NCBI GenBank assembly: GCA_009927445.1
Contig: RFMZ01000112.1
Span: 1 to 59,118, forward strand
Direction of reading: 5' to 3'
DNA from: Betaproteobacteria bacterium
GTDB taxonomy: Bacteria; Pseudomonadota; Gammaproteobacteria; Burkholderiales; Burkholderiaceae
Length of the DNA stretch: 59,118 bases
The position numbers and the translations under genes were made by a program. The first letter of the stretch is position 1, and each line of letters starts with the position of its first letter. The notes under the pieces were generated by a model. It was given only the letters and a program-made list of their open reading frames with translations, did not search any database and had not been told where the DNA came from. Of this stretch, positions 22,164-32,352 are shown one piece after another.

Positions 22164-22487
22164 TTAAAAAGGCAATTTAAAGCCAGCAGGCATAGGCATC
22201 CCTGCTGTCGCACCCGCCATTCGACTCTGCTCTGCGACTTCAACTTGCTTGTGTGCATCTGCAAAAGCAGTCACTAGCAAATCCTCTAACATTTCGCGAT
22301 CATCCATCGCCGCAGGGTCTATCTTGACCCGTTTGACTTCATGCTTCCCAGATATAGTTACTTGAACCATGCCATTTGCGGCTTGACCATGCACTTCTAA
22401 ATTGGCCAACTCTTCTTGGGCTTTCTTCATTTTTTCCTGCATTTGCTGAGCTTGTTTCATCAATCCAGCAATCTGACCTTTCATCAT
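22164..22487 (-). CDS. ybaB: YbaB/EbfC nucleoid-associated protein
   Basis: A 107-aa YbaB-family DNA-binding protein. The N-terminal [31 protein letters not shown] helix is typical (read in parts), followed by the [19 protein letters not shown] strand region. It dimerises and binds DNA broadly. The frame begins MMKGQI, and either Met may be used. The position between dnaX and recR is universal in proteobacteria. Confidence 0.95.
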   Translation of the reverse strand: MMKGQIAGLMKQAQQMQEKMKKAQEELANLEVHGQAANGMVQVTISGKHEVKRVKIDPAAMDDREMLEDLLVTAFADAHKQVEVAEQSRMAGATAGMPMPAGFKLPF

Positions 22488-22528
22488 ACGATACCCTTCC
22501 TGTCATTAAAATAATAGTCCATCAAATC

Positions 22529-24256
22529 TCATGGATTCGAACTTAATACTGAGCGTATAGAGCCAGCGACCACCTTCACACCTAACTCTTTTTTTAGTTG
22601 TTCTAAAAAAGGATCCACATCCAACTCCCGCTCAATCTGTAATTGCGCAGTTTCCTGATCCTTGGCATCTAACTTGGCAACGGTATGCTCTAAGTTCTGC
22701 GATTGCGTCTCTAACAAAATATGAATTGCTTTACCAAGCTCAACTTGTAATGCTTCAGAAAGCTTTTGTAAAACGACCGGTGTGGCCATCTGCGGCACAC
22801 TGCTACTTAATTTGATCTGAATCGCCTGACCACGATCTAACCAGGAGATTAACGCAGTTTGTAAAGCGGCTTGCTCTACCAAACCCTTTAATCGCAGTTT
22901 TTTTACTAAAACTTGCCAGTCCTTAGGCTCTAAAAGTAGTACACCCAATTCAGTAGATGATTGCTTCTGATCTAAGGGAGGTTTTGGCAAAAGCTCGTCC
23001 GACTTAACCGCTCTTGGCATGTGCTCTGCCCCACGAACCACCGACTGATCAGCGGGCGGCTTAGATCCAGAATGTGGGCGCGCAACAGGCCCAGACGGGG
23101 GCTGGCCATCGTCCATCTGAAAAGCCAGCATCCGCAATAAACACATCATAAAACCGACCTCCTCCTCAGGCGCTAAGCCAAGATCAGCCCGACTTGTAAT
23201 TGCAATTTGATAATAAAGCTGAACCTCTTCTTTTGAGAACTGGCTGGCTAAACGCTCAACTGCCTCAGCCTCGGGCCATTCGGGCAAAATCGAACCAGGA
23301 ATAACTTGGGCCATGGCAATCTTTTGTAAGATGGACGCTAAATCTTGTAAGGCAATCGAAAAAGACATGCTCATCAAACCCATCTCTTGCGAAACAGCTA
23401 ATAATTCCTCACCCTTACGGTGGTGGATGGCATCTAAAATCCGAACTAAATACGCGTCATCTAAACTGCCTAGCATCTGCCGAACAGCCTCCTCAGTAAT
23501 CTGACCACTAGCAAAGGAAATTGCCTGATCAGTTAAGGATAAAGCGTCACGCATTGAACCTCGGGCAGCTTTGGCAATAATCTTTAGGGCGTTCTGCGCA
23601 GCAAAGACAGCCTCCTCTTTTAAGATATTTTGTAAGTGCGAAACAATTAAAGGAGATGGCATTTGCTTCAAATTAAACTGCAAACATCTTGATAAAACTG
23701 TCACTGGTATCTTTTGCGGATCCGTCGTCGCTAAAATAAACTTCATGTGCGCCGGCGGTTCTTCCAAAGTCTTGAGCATCGCATTAAATGCAAAATTGGT
23801 CAGCATATGAACTTCATCAATCATGAACACCTTGTAGCGACCACTGGTTGGTCCATATACGGCTTTTTCTAATAAAGACAACATATCAGCAATACCCCGA
23901 TTGCTAGCCGCATCCATCTCAACATAATCTACAAATCGGCCAGTATCAATTTCTTGACAAGCTACGCATTGTCCACAAGGGGTCGAAGTTGGCGCAGATA
24001 GGGGCTGATCTGGTAACCCCGTACAGTTGAGGGATTTAGCTAAAATACGCGCAATGGTGGTCTTGCCAACACCCCTTGTACCAGTAAATAACCAAGCATG
24101 GTGCAAGCGGTTTTGATCCAAAGCATGGCTGAGTGCTGTTACAACATGATCTTGGCCTACTAGGGTTTTAAAGTCTTTAGGGCGCCATTTACGAGCCAAG
24201 GCCAGGCCACCTGAGGTGGGAATAGGTAAATGATCAAAAAGTGCAGTATCAGACAT
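22529..24256 (-). CDS. dnaX: DNA polymerase III subunits tau/gamma
   Basis: DnaX, 575 aa, is the clamp-loader ATPase of the replicase. The Walker A GTRGVGKT lies at 59-66, zinc ligands at C78, C94, C97 and C100, Walker B is FMIDEVHML, and the arginine-finger segment is LSRCLQF. AAA+ domains I-III cover roughly the first 370 residues. The rest is the poorly conserved Pro-rich linker and the C-terminal domain that in tau contacts DnaB and the alpha subunit. I did not look hard for a programmed frameshift, and no strong A-run slippery site was noticed at the domain III boundary. Divergent from the 4.5S RNA gene by a gap of under 40 bp. Confidence 0.97.
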   Translation of the reverse strand: MSDTALFDHLPIPTSGGLALARKWRPKDFKTLVGQDHVVTALSHALDQNRLHHAWLFTGTRGVGKTTIARILAKSLNCTGLPDQPLSAPTSTPCGQCVACQEIDTGRFVDYVEMDAASNRGIADMLSLLEKAVYGPTSGRYKVFMIDEVHMLTNFAFNAMLKTLEEPPAHMKFILATTDPQKIPVTVLSRCLQFNLKQMPSPLIVSHLQNILKEEAVFAAQNALKIIAKAARGSMRDALSLTDQAISFASGQITEEAVRQMLGSLDDAYLVRILDAIHHRKGEELLAVSQEMGLMSMSFSIALQDLASILQKIAMAQVIPGSILPEWPEAEAVERLASQFSKEEVQLYYQIAITSRADLGLAPEEEVGFMMCLLRMLAFQMDDGQPPSGPVARPHSGSKPPADQSVVRGAEHMPRAVKSDELLPKPPLDQKQSSTELGVLLLEPKDWQVLVKKLRLKGLVEQAALQTALISWLDRGQAIQIKLSSSVPQMATPVVLQKLSEALQVELGKAIHILLETQSQNLEHTVAKLDAKDQETAQLQIERELDVDPFLEQLKKELGVKVVAGSIRSVLSSNP

Positions 24257-24282
24257 AAGTTATATTCTAACAATCATCGGGT

Positions 24283-24288
24283 TACAAT
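24283..24288 (+). promoter_or_regulatory. -10 element of the 4.5S RNA gene
   Basis: TACAAT at 24283-24288 places a start point near 24294, coincident with the predicted 5' end of the SRP RNA helix. The -35 region (TTATAT at 24260) is weak. Confidence 0.5.
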
Positions 24289-24292
24289 AGTG

Positions 24293-24393
24293 GAAGACGG
24301 GCCTCCCCGCATGTTGGCTTGGTAATCTGGTCAGGTCGGGAACGAAGCAGCCAAACCCATCTCCCAGCAGTGCCGGGGGTAAGGCTCGTCTAC
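24293..24393 (+). ncRNA. ffs: Signal recognition particle 4.5S RNA
   Basis: The small bacterial SRP RNA, which binds Ffh and targets nascent membrane proteins. The diagnostic apical region reads GGTCAGGTCGGGAACGAAGC followed by AGCCAAA (24329-24355), the Ffh-binding symmetric and asymmetric loops of the hairpin. The ends pair: GACGGGCC at 24296-24303 with GGCTCGTC at 24383-24390, extended by weaker pairs. The inner strands GCATGTTGGCTTGG and CCCAGCAGTGCCGG complete the long hairpin. Ends are estimated from pairing. It sits between dnaX and addA, as in many betaproteobacteria. Confidence 0.93.
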
Positions 24394-24501
24394 TTCTGTT
24401 GTGATGCAAAACCCTCAACATTCCACCCTCTCGCTCGCCAAATCACTTGCTATGACTCCGTATTTAATTACTCGGCATTTAATGCCTACATATTAAAAAA
24501 A

Positions 24502-27500
24502 CTATTCCGTTATCTCTTGGACGTCACCGAACCGATCAACTAAAAAACTCTGAATCGGCTTATCGACTCTTAACCCACCCAGTAATTGTCGATAGTTGAT
24601 TAATTGCGCACGATACTTCAGAAAACTAGGTTCAGACGGCGAAGGAATACGCAATTTATAGTCAAGAATAATCAATCGGTCGGTTAATTCTGCAATTCGG
24701 TCCACACGAAAGCGCTCACCCGATTGATTAAATAAATCCACTTCATCCCATGCATCTAACAAATCTGGTCCTCGAAAAAATCCCTGTAGATGAGGAGAAT
24801 TAAAGATCGCTTGTGCAGACTCACGCGCAACAGGGGCATAGTCAGGCCCGATTCCTAACCACTGCCCCAAAGAACTTTCGCTAGGTAATACGACAGAGTC
24901 ATGGTCTTGCTCGCGAACTGTTGGAGCATACCTCTCCAAAATTAAATGGATAGCTACGCCTAACTCGCGGGCGAATTCTTGATCTAGAGTAGTCAATTCA
25001 GAGACATCTTCAAAATCACTTGGTAACTCTAAATCCCTGTCATCATGACTTTTAGTCATAGCAGCTAAACCGAATGACTCAGGCAGTTTTTCAATATGTG
25101 GGTAATTCACTGAATTCAACTCAGTCACTGAATTCGACTCAGTCATATCATTCAAACTGGAATCGATGATTGGTAAGCCACTAGTCTTAGATAATAGTAA
25201 ATCGTCTAATGCTTTAGTTGGCATACCACTAGCAATCAAATGAGCATACCAAGACTGATCATTCATACCGGTTAAGTTTTTAGGGCTAATGCTCAAAGCA
25301 CTTCCCGATGCCACAAAGCATTGTTTAGCGCGAGTCATCGCCACATACAATACATTCCATTTTTCTAACTCAGCAATCTTTTTTTCTTCCTCTAAGGCAC
25401 TCGCAATACTACCCTGAGCCATCGACTGATCATAAGCACAGACTAGGTTCGGTGCAGAACTTGCCGGCGGCCAATCCACCATGACACCAATTGGGTCTTG
25501 CTTGCGATTGACGCTGTTGGCATGCATTAAAAAAACAAATGGCGCCTCCAAGCCCTTGGCTGCATGAATGGACATGATCCGAATCACACCCTGATCTTGC
25601 TCATCAAAGATCTCTTCTTCAATACCTCCTAATTCAAGTGCATTGGATTCCCCTTCGTCTGGACTCTCTTCATCGTCGCCCTGATTGAGTCGTGCCAATT
25701 CATCAATCATCCGACTCAAGGATGGATAACGCCCGCCATGGATATCCAAAGCTAAATGGAGAAAAGCCTCTAAGTTAGCCAGTACCTTTGCACGCATCAA
25801 AGGGGGTGCGGTGGCAGCATACACTTCCATAACCCGCCCCTGAGCATAGATTCGATCTAATAAATCATGCACAGGTAACCTGCCAGCTAAAGCCAACCAA
25901 TCCTGTAACAGTTTTGCAGCATTTTGTAAGCACTTCGACGGCGCATCTTGTAGCTTTTGCCACCAAGTTTGTCCGGTTTGATCCCTAGCTAAGTACTCTA
26001 AGTCAAGCTCGGTGCATTGAAATATCGGACTTCGCAATACATGAGCCAAAGCCAACTGGTTACTAGGCATCAATAGAAAATTTAAAAGTGCTTGAATATC
26101 AGCCGCCTCTAAAGTCTTTAATAAGCCACCTTTGCGAGGACTCTGACACGGTAACTGTAGATCCAGAAAAGCCCGCTCAATTTGTCGAATATGTGTTTTA
26201 GAACGCATCAAAATTAAAAAGTCACTCGGTACCGGACGGCGTAAAAAACTCCCCTGCGCATTGCGATCAATCACTTGTTCATGCTTTAACCAATGTTGAA
26301 TCAAACGCCCAACCTGCAAGGCCTCTTGATAACTTTGTAATCCAGTAGAGGTCTGAGTCAGATCGTACATCGGCGTAATTAATGCCTGACGATTGGCGAC
26401 AAACTCAGGCACGGCATTTTTCATCGTTAAAGGTAAACAAAAAGCTGAACCTCCATCAACGCCACCTTGATGATTTTGCCAAACGGTTTGATGCTCAAAA
26501 AACGGATAACTTGAAAGGATCTCGCGTACGTTCAAAAAAACTTTATTAATCTGATTCATAACGCCTGGTGGATTTCTACGTGTCTCGTTATGCCGTATGT
26601 GAATGGCCCCAAATTCTTTTTCTAAATATTTTTGGACTTCTGCAAACAAGCGCGCGTCTGCTCTTCGAAATCGATATATGGACTGCTTGGGATCACCCAC
26701 TACAAAAATTGAAGGCTTTAAATCCCCGACAGAATAAGCACCTAACCACGATTTTAAGATCTGCCACTGCAAAGGATTCGTATCCTGAAACTCATCAATT
26801 AAAATATGTTTATATTTAGCATCCAAGCGAGCCTGTAAATATGCCGCTGTCTCGTCTTTTGACATCAAACGATGCGCATGCCACTCCAAATCACTAAAGT
26901 CTTGTACCCTTAACTGTTGTTTGGCAAGAATAAAATGTTCAGACATCGACTGCGCAAGTGGAAGCCAAGCTTGATTCAAGCGCAAGGATTGATGCGCCTT
27001 TTGCCATTCTAACCATGCCACAATTACCGCTGTCCACTCTTGAAAAATGGCTGGTATCCATTCAATCAAATCAGGCCGATGGGCGTTTTTCAATATTTGT
27101 TGTAATTTAGTCGAAGACCTTTGGCAATGAACCTTGGGCGTATTTGACTGCGTAAAAAAAGCCTTTCTTAGTAAATCACACAACTGCTCAGAGTGATCAA
27201 AATTATTGGCGATATCTAGAACACTTTTTAAATCTTTAGCTAATTGAATATCATGAGGACCATCACTTTGGCCAATCCAACTAGCGGCTAATTCCAAATC
27301 CTGCCATTGCAGTACTTGCGTATTTAAAGCCCTCAAAATTGGATTTTCTTGGGTCGCTAAAGATAATCCTCCAGCAATTCTGGCCAGGGGGTCCCCACCC
27401 AACTGTTCTGATCGATCCACAAACTCACTCCAAGCTGCCACCTGATACAAAATACTCGACTTACCCATCAATAAGTTATTTACAGCATGCACTGACCGTG

Positions 27501-28044
27501 TTTTTAATAAGGCCAAGTAATGTTCTTGTAAAACAGCAAATTTTCCCTTACCTTGCCCTAGCTGTGCCCACCAATTGGCCATCGTTTCAGCAATTAAGCG
27601 TTGCCCATCTTCCCGCATCACACTACCTACAGATACCCCCGAGCCGATCGGTGCAGCCTGACAAAGACGACTAAACCAACCATGAAATGTGTCAATGACA
27701 ACTGGCTGTGGATGCGACAAGACCTGCTCAAATAAACCGCGCGCCGCTCTCACGTTTAATCGCGCCTCGTCAGTTGATAAACCCCGTGCTTTTAAATCTT
27801 TAATTATTTTTTCATCATCACTTTGGGCAAATTCTTTTAATACAGACTCAAGTCGCTCACGCATTTCTTGGGCAGCTTTACGCGTGAAAGTAATCGCTAA
27901 AATCTCGTTAGGTGCCACCCCATCCAGTAATAAACGAAAAATTCTTGAAATCAATAGCCATGTCTTACCACTGCCCGCACAAGCTTCGATCACGCATGAT
28001 AAGCGTGGATCACAAGCCTTATCGATCAAATCATTAGCGCTCAA
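24502..28044 (-). CDS. addA: AddA-type UvrD helicase/nuclease (double-strand break repair)
   Basis: A roughly 1180-aa UvrD/Rep superfamily helicase with a C-terminal RecB-like nuclease, the catalytic partner of AddB in resecting double-strand ends. Walker A is ACAGSGKT near the N-terminus. The helicase motifs ITFTRKAAQEMRERL, DEFQDTNPLQW, GDPKQSIYRFRRAD and SIHAAKGLE are in order. The C-terminal FRVDRIAEL and LIILDYKL supply the PD-(D/E)XK core. The frame is open up to 28125. TTG at 28044 is preferred because AAAAGGGA stands just before it and it overlaps the addB stop for coupling, with ATG at 28077 as alternative. Naming AddA rather than RecB rests on the AddB-like neighbour and absence of RecC or RecD. 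Confidence 0.88.
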   Translation of the reverse strand: MSANDLIDKACDPRLSCVIEACAGSGKTWLLISRIFRLLLDGVAPNEILAITFTRKAAQEMRERLESVLKEFAQSDDEKIIKDLKARGLSTDEARLNVRAARGLFEQVLSHPQPVVIDTFHGWFSRLCQAAPIGSGVSVGSVMREDGQRLIAETMANWWAQLGQGKGKFAVLQEHYLALLKTRSVHAVNNLLMGKSSILYQVAAWSEFVDRSEQLGGDPLARIAGGLSLATQENPILRALNTQVLQWQDLELAASWIGQSDGPHDIQLAKDLKSVLDIANNFDHSEQLCDLLRKAFFTQSNTPKVHCQRSSTKLQQILKNAHRPDLIEWIPAIFQEWTAVIVAWLEWQKAHQSLRLNQAWLPLAQSMSEHFILAKQQLRVQDFSDLEWHAHRLMSKDETAAYLQARLDAKYKHILIDEFQDTNPLQWQILKSWLGAYSVGDLKPSIFVVGDPKQSIYRFRRADARLFAEVQKYLEKEFGAIHIRHNETRRNPPGVMNQINKVFLNVREILSSYPFFEHQTVWQNHQGGVDGGSAFCLPLTMKNAVPEFVANRQALITPMYDLTQTSTGLQSYQEALQVGRLIQHWLKHEQVIDRNAQGSFLRRPVPSDFLILMRSKTHIRQIERAFLDLQLPCQSPRKGGLLKTLEAADIQALLNFLLMPSNQLALAHVLRSPIFQCTELDLEYLARDQTGQTWWQKLQDAPSKCLQNAAKLLQDWLALAGRLPVHDLLDRIYAQGRVMEVYAATAPPLMRAKVLANLEAFLHLALDIHGGRYPSLSRMIDELARLNQGDDEESPDEGESNALELGGIEEEIFDEQDQGVIRIMSIHAAKGLEAPFVFLMHANSVNRKQDPIGVMVDWPPASSAPNLVCAYDQSMAQGSIASALEEEKKIAELEKWNVLYVAMTRAKQCFVASGSALSISPKNLTGMNDQSWYAHLIASGMPTKALDDLLLSKTSGLPIIDSSLNDMTESNSVTELNSVNYPHIEKLPESFGLAAMTKSHDDRDLELPSDFEDVSELTTLDQEFARELGVAIHLILERYAPTVREQDHDSVVLPSESSLGQWLGIGPDYAPVARESAQAIFNSPHLQGFFRGPDLLDAWDEVDLFNQSGERFRVDRIAELTDRLIILDYKLRIPSPSEPSFLKYRAQLINYRQLLGGLRVDKPIQSFLVDRFGDVQEITE

Positions 28045-30928
28045 TCCACATCCCTTTTCGACAAATTCCGCGTACATCACAATAGCGACAAACCTGCTCA
28101 GGACCACTTGCAGGCATCGCTGCACCCTGCCATATTGCGCCTAAATCCTCTTGCATTTGGTCTGTTAAATGCGTTATCACGTTCGCATTAATTTCTATAT
28201 CGTGCACCCGTTCGAGATTATCCGGAGATTTGAGCGAGCACCACGCCCCAATCGTAATTGGTTGATCATGCACAACACTAGTGCCGTTTGCTCCCCGAGC
28301 ATAAATCAGTAATTGGGGATCATCTTCGATAAAACGTTCTTTATCTATAATTTTCTGAATTACCTGAAATTTATAATCAAGCACGCGAGCCGTTCCTAAA
28401 CTGGCATGGGTATCAAAACGATCTGCACGACCAGCAATTTCTAATTGCGTACCACCACCTAAATCAAGCTGAAATGTCACTGGCACCTCAGCACTCGCAA
28501 ATGCCCAACCATTTGCTTCTTGCTCAATTTGCCAATCAATCCAATGGGGGATTTGGTCCAACCACTCCTGACGCATACCTAATAACTTTCCATCATATTC
28601 AATTAAAGGCTGCCATTGTTGATTTGAAATCCGCTGCAACTGTTGGCGCATCCATTGTGGCCGATCATACTCGGCTTGATGCGCCTGCAAATTACTGGCG
28701 TCTTGGATTTTTAATTGGCGATAGAACCGCGCCAGGATAGCATGCAGTACGTTACCGACCATGCCAAATTCAGAAGAGGACTGTAAGGCAGAGGGCGCCC
28801 ATAATCCGAGTAGTCGAGTCGCATAAAAACGGTATGGACACTCTCGTAAAGTTTTATAAGAACTTGGGCTGATGCTCTTTGGAAATAGCGTATCCCCTAT
28901 TTGTAAAGAAGCCTTCGCCGTGGTCTGCCCACCAAGTAAAGTACTCCTTTGTGGCAAGGTAATTTTTTTATTGGCCAAATGCCCAAGCTCAAATTGCAGC
29001 CTGGTTAGCCATCCTGCGCAGCGGTTTCTTTCTTGCGCCTGTTGCCACTCTTGCCATAAAAAATCGGTATGGGGATGAGCCTGTATTAAGGCCGATAAGT
29101 CCCTAGCATACTGTTGATACTGATCCTCCATCGTAGCTAATCCTAAACTCGCAACCATGGCCTTAGAAAAAATCAAGCCATGATCCGTTAAGTTCGGTAA
29201 TTGTCGATCATCACAACCAACCATGACTACCGCATCGTAAACCTGTAATCTAGTCGCTGCTAATGGAATGATAGAGACTTGTATATAGCCTAATGGACTT
29301 TGCTCTAAGTAAGAGGACTCTTCCATCCACTGATCAAAAAGACTAAACCAAGAACTACCAGATATTAGCTCTGTTTGCATGCGTTGCATCTCTTGCAAAG
29401 CCTGCATCGTGTCTGCACCCGCCGCATCAGACGTCAGGTTCCTCGTCATACCAAGGTGTTGTAATTGTTCTTGTAAAAGTAATGCCCAGTCTTTACCAGT
29501 CTTAAAACCTCCTTGCCAAGCCTGGGCAAGTTCCTGCATGTTTTGAAGTAATTGAATACTTAATTGCGTATTATTTTGGTGACTAGAAAAGCCCGATGCT
29601 AATTCATCAAATGGCTCATGCTGAGTTTCTAGGTGATAAAAGATTTCTAATAATGATTGCCAATTTGGGATAAAACGTCGCTCCAAAATTGTCTTTTCAA
29701 TAAACCAACATACTTGCTCAAAATCAACGGAATCTTTTTTTAGGTTTTGCCATAAGACCGACCAGTCAAGTAAAGGGTTCTTGATAAATCCGAGTAGTTG
29801 ATGAAGATCAGGCCCCTCTCTAGCACTCGCAATCTCTACCCAACTCTGTACCGCTGCTGCCGCACCTGTAGTCGATAACTTCCAGCCCGTCTGATCCTGC
29901 ACCACGACAGCGCTTCCTAGGCGATTTAATAAAGCCCGCACGCGTCGTGCGACTAAGCGATCTTGAGCTACCAAAGCAATGCGCCGGCGATCCTGAGCAA
30001 TATGTTCTTGGATACACGCTAAAGCACCCCAAGCCATCTTTTCAAAATTGGGTAAAGCAATGATCCGAATATGCTCAGTATTGGCGTCTTGGCGGTTTTT
30101 CTGTACTTGGAGATGTTTTTCTGGGCGTTCAATAGAACTGGTTAAACATTCTGGCCATAAAGCCGCCCGCTCCCAGTCAAGACCAATCTTTAAAACAGAT
30201 TGTCTAGCTGCATAGCAATCCAGAAAATGTTCCTCAGTCAACTTTTGTGAACCACGAACTTCTCCCATCTCTATCCAAACCAATGGTTCTAAATGAGCTA
30301 CCTGTGTAATCATCTGTGTGCGTAACATCAAGCTGCATTGTCGTCTGATCACCGGATCTTGTAATGAACTCAAATTCTTCCAAAAAGCCATAATTAATGC
30401 GCTCTCTTCTTGGATAAAGTCATTCTGCTGCAGTGGATATGCTGCGGCTAAGGCTTGATCAAATATCTTTTTGGCCTGATCATACTCAAACACGGTCGCT
30501 AAAGACGGATCTATATTTAAATGCGCTTGTGACAAATGGTCACAGGCTTGCACAATCGACTTGGTTAAGGACCAAATGCCCTTTTCTCCAATCACTCCAA
30601 AATTCTTCTGAATCAATGGGTACTTGATTAAAGCTTGTTGAACTTTTTCCCAGCGCTCCAAGGTAGTTAATACCGCGGGATAATCAATCAAGCTAGGCGT
30701 TTGTTCAAGCCATTTTGCTAAACCTAATATCTTTGGTAAAAATACAATCTCTTTGGGTAAATTCTTCGGACGTAATCTTTCCATAGCTCGGCGCAAGGCA
30801 TTCGTTGGGCCGGAAGTCGATAATACAACTTGTGGGCGTTGCTCGGTTTCTTGTGCGAACTGCCAAATAGCTTTAGCTATCTCATCTAATGCTTGCGCAT
30901 TGGGCAATATCAAGCGTTCAATTCGCAT
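28034..30928 (-). CDS. addB: AddB-type nuclease subunit with iron-sulfur staple
   Basis: A 964-aa protein with an inactivated helicase-like N-terminal region and a C-terminal RecB-family nuclease, as in AddB/RexB. The nuclease motif reads [11 protein letters not shown] and RVLDYKFQ. The four iron-sulfur cysteines expected of the AddB staple are seen: one in [11 protein letters not shown] before the nuclease, and three in [10 protein letters not shown] at the extreme C-terminus. AddAB degrades broken ends and loads RecA after recognising a Chi-like sequence. Its stop overlaps the addA start region. Divergent from trxA. Confidence 0.88.
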   Translation of the reverse strand: MRIERLILPNAQALDEIAKAIWQFAQETEQRPQVVLSTSGPTNALRRAMERLRPKNLPKEIVFLPKILGLAKWLEQTPSLIDYPAVLTTLERWEKVQQALIKYPLIQKNFGVIGEKGIWSLTKSIVQACDHLSQAHLNIDPSLATVFEYDQAKKIFDQALAAAYPLQQNDFIQEESALIMAFWKNLSSLQDPVIRRQCSLMLRTQMITQVAHLEPLVWIEMGEVRGSQKLTEEHFLDCYAARQSVLKIGLDWERAALWPECLTSSIERPEKHLQVQKNRQDANTEHIRIIALPNFEKMAWGALACIQEHIAQDRRRIALVAQDRLVARRVRALLNRLGSAVVVQDQTGWKLSTTGAAAAVQSWVEIASAREGPDLHQLLGFIKNPLLDWSVLWQNLKKDSVDFEQVCWFIEKTILERRFIPNWQSLLEIFYHLETQHEPFDELASGFSSHQNNTQLSIQLLQNMQELAQAWQGGFKTGKDWALLLQEQLQHLGMTRNLTSDAAGADTMQALQEMQRMQTELISGSSWFSLFDQWMEESSYLEQSPLGYIQVSIIPLAATRLQVYDAVVMVGCDDRQLPNLTDHGLIFSKAMVASLGLATMEDQYQQYARDLSALIQAHPHTDFLWQEWQQAQERNRCAGWLTRLQFELGHLANKKITLPQRSTLLGGQTTAKASLQIGDTLFPKSISPSSYKTLRECPYRFYATRLLGLWAPSALQSSSEFGMVGNVLHAILARFYRQLKIQDASNLQAHQAEYDRPQWMRQQLQRISNQQWQPLIEYDGKLLGMRQEWLDQIPHWIDWQIEQEANGWAFASAEVPVTFQLDLGGGTQLEIAGRADRFDTHASLGTARVLDYKFQVIQKIIDKERFIEDDPQLLIYARGANGTSVVHDQPITIGAWCSLKSPDNLERVHDIEINANVITHLTDQMQEDLGAIWQGAAMPASGPEQVCRYCDVRGICRKGMWIER

Positions 30929-31050
30929 TGCACATTTTTTTCAAAGAGATCATCAAGCAAGGTAAAATAAGCAAACTAAGAAATTTTTTCGGATTCATCG
31001 AATTTACATCTTACAAGTTTTACTTATTATTTTCACTAAGGAATCCCTCT

Positions 31051-31377
31051 ATGAGCGAAGGTATCAAACATATTACAGATAGTTCTTTTGAAGCAGATGT
31101 CGTGCAATCGTCAAAACCCGTTCTGCTCGACTTTTGGGCTGAATGGTGCGGACCTTGTAAGATGATTGGTCCGATCCTCGAAGAAGTTGCTAAAGATTAT
31201 GGGGATAAAATCCAAATTGCCAAAATGAATGTTGATGAAAATCAAGCAATTCCAGCCAAATTCGGCATTCGGGGTATACCAACCTTGATTCTTTTTAAAA
31301 ATGGTGAGGTGGCTGCTCAAAAAGTTGGTGCCCTTGCCAAATCTCAACTTACAGCATTTATTGACTCGAATATCTAA
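31051..31377 (+). CDS. trxA: Thioredoxin 1
   Basis: Thioredoxin, 108 aa, is the general cytoplasmic disulfide reductant recycled by thioredoxin reductase. The active site WCGPC is at 32-36, preceded by VLLDFWAE. The cis-Pro is in [11 protein letters not shown]. The frame is open well upstream, but ATG at 31051 is the real start. AAGGA lies about ten bases before it and the encoded length is canonical. The gene order trxA-rho-rpmE2 is common in this lineage. Confidence 0.98.
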   Translation: MSEGIKHITDSSFEADVVQSSKPVLLDFWAEWCGPCKMIGPILEEVAKDYGDKIQIAKMNVDENQAIPAKFGIRGIPTLILFKNGEVAAQKVGALAKSQLTAFIDSNI

Positions 31378-31382
31378 GATAG

Positions 31383-31412
31383 ACCCCACTGTTGTTTTTT
31401 TGGTGGGGGTTT
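31383..31412 (+). terminator. Weak hairpin after trxA
   Basis: ACCCCAC at 31383-31389 can pair with GTGGGG plus a bulged G and T at 31403-31410, with a T-rich 13-base loop. The following T tract is short, so this may be only a partial or Rho-assisted terminator. Confidence 0.35.
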
Positions 31413-32352
31413 GATGTTTTACTAGTATAAAAGTGCTAAAGTGTGGACAATTCAAGTAGACGAAAAAAATAATTCGCTTATCTCCAAGTAATACTTGGTG
31501 TGGTCTTCCGTGTAATCTTCGTTGTGATCTTTAGTGAAGTTTTTTGTAAACTTCTTCAGTAAATTACCTAGTTAAATATTTAGCGAAACACCTGAGACAG
31601 GTTTACTTAAGCCCAAATTTTATTTATGCCCAAATTTTACTCAAGCCCAAATATTTGTGCCCACATTTTCCTTAAACAGTATGACTACTTACCTTGACAA
31701 CAAACACTACAATAAATAATCAGCAGTACCTAGTGAATTGAGCGAAACCCGATCAACAGACACCGAGTGAATATTTAACCCCTTTATATACTGCCCCCTT
31801 TAAATTACCTCCTTGAAATTGTCCCCTACTATTAACCTCTTTGTATTGACCCCTCTAAAGTCCGAGAAATTACCATATAAGCCTACTAAGTAAATCTACA
31901 AAGCGAATCTACTAAGCACTAGTTCACTCAAATCCTATTCTCGAGTTGTTCTTCCCAACATACCATCCTCATTGCCCTCACTACTCTCACTACTCTCACT
32001 ACTCTCTTTGTTTGCCTAATTCATTGCCGCTACCCCCTTAACTAAAAAAAGCTTCGTAGAACAAATTTACTAATCGATCAAATCTCATCAAGCCTTTTCA
32101 ATCTCTTCCAACCCCGAATCGTCTATACCGAACCGTCTATTCATAAAAGTCTTTATTAAAGCCAATCCACCTCGTTATTCAAAAAACATCATGTGTTACT
32201 CCGCTTCCATCAATCCGATCAATTACTGATTACGCCATTCATCAAATCTACCCATATCGAAAGATCAACCTCATTATTGAGCACCAACCTCCACAGTCAG
32301 TGCCAAGTCCCCTCTCAATGACTCCTACTTAACCTGAATTGAAACCCAACCT
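31413..32352 (+). promoter_or_regulatory. Long C-rich, G-poor leader upstream of rho
   Basis: About 940 bases without a credible gene. From 31741 to 32340 I counted roughly 182 C and 57 G in 600 bases on the plus strand. It has many pyrimidine patches such as CTACTCTCACTACTCTCAC near 31981 and CCCCTACT near 31824. The region contains short imperfect reiterations (GCCCAAATTTTA around 31611-31660). C-over-G, weakly structured RNA is the signature of Rho-utilisation sites, and rho is autoregulated by Rho-dependent termination in its leader in E. coli. General strand skew may contribute. No sigma-70 promoter is called. Confidence 0.5.

Noticed and set aside
30889..31050. 54-codon N-terminal extension of thioredoxin
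   Set aside because: Reads into the divergent promoter region with addB; the ATG at 31051 has a ribosome site and canonical length.
31111..31455. 114-codon minus-strand frame over trxA
   Set aside because: Antisense shadow of trxA and its downstream hairpin; no ribosome site and no family resemblance.
31981..32010. CRISPR-like or minisatellite array
   Set aside because: Only a few CTACTCTCA units without spacers; simple slippage repeat.
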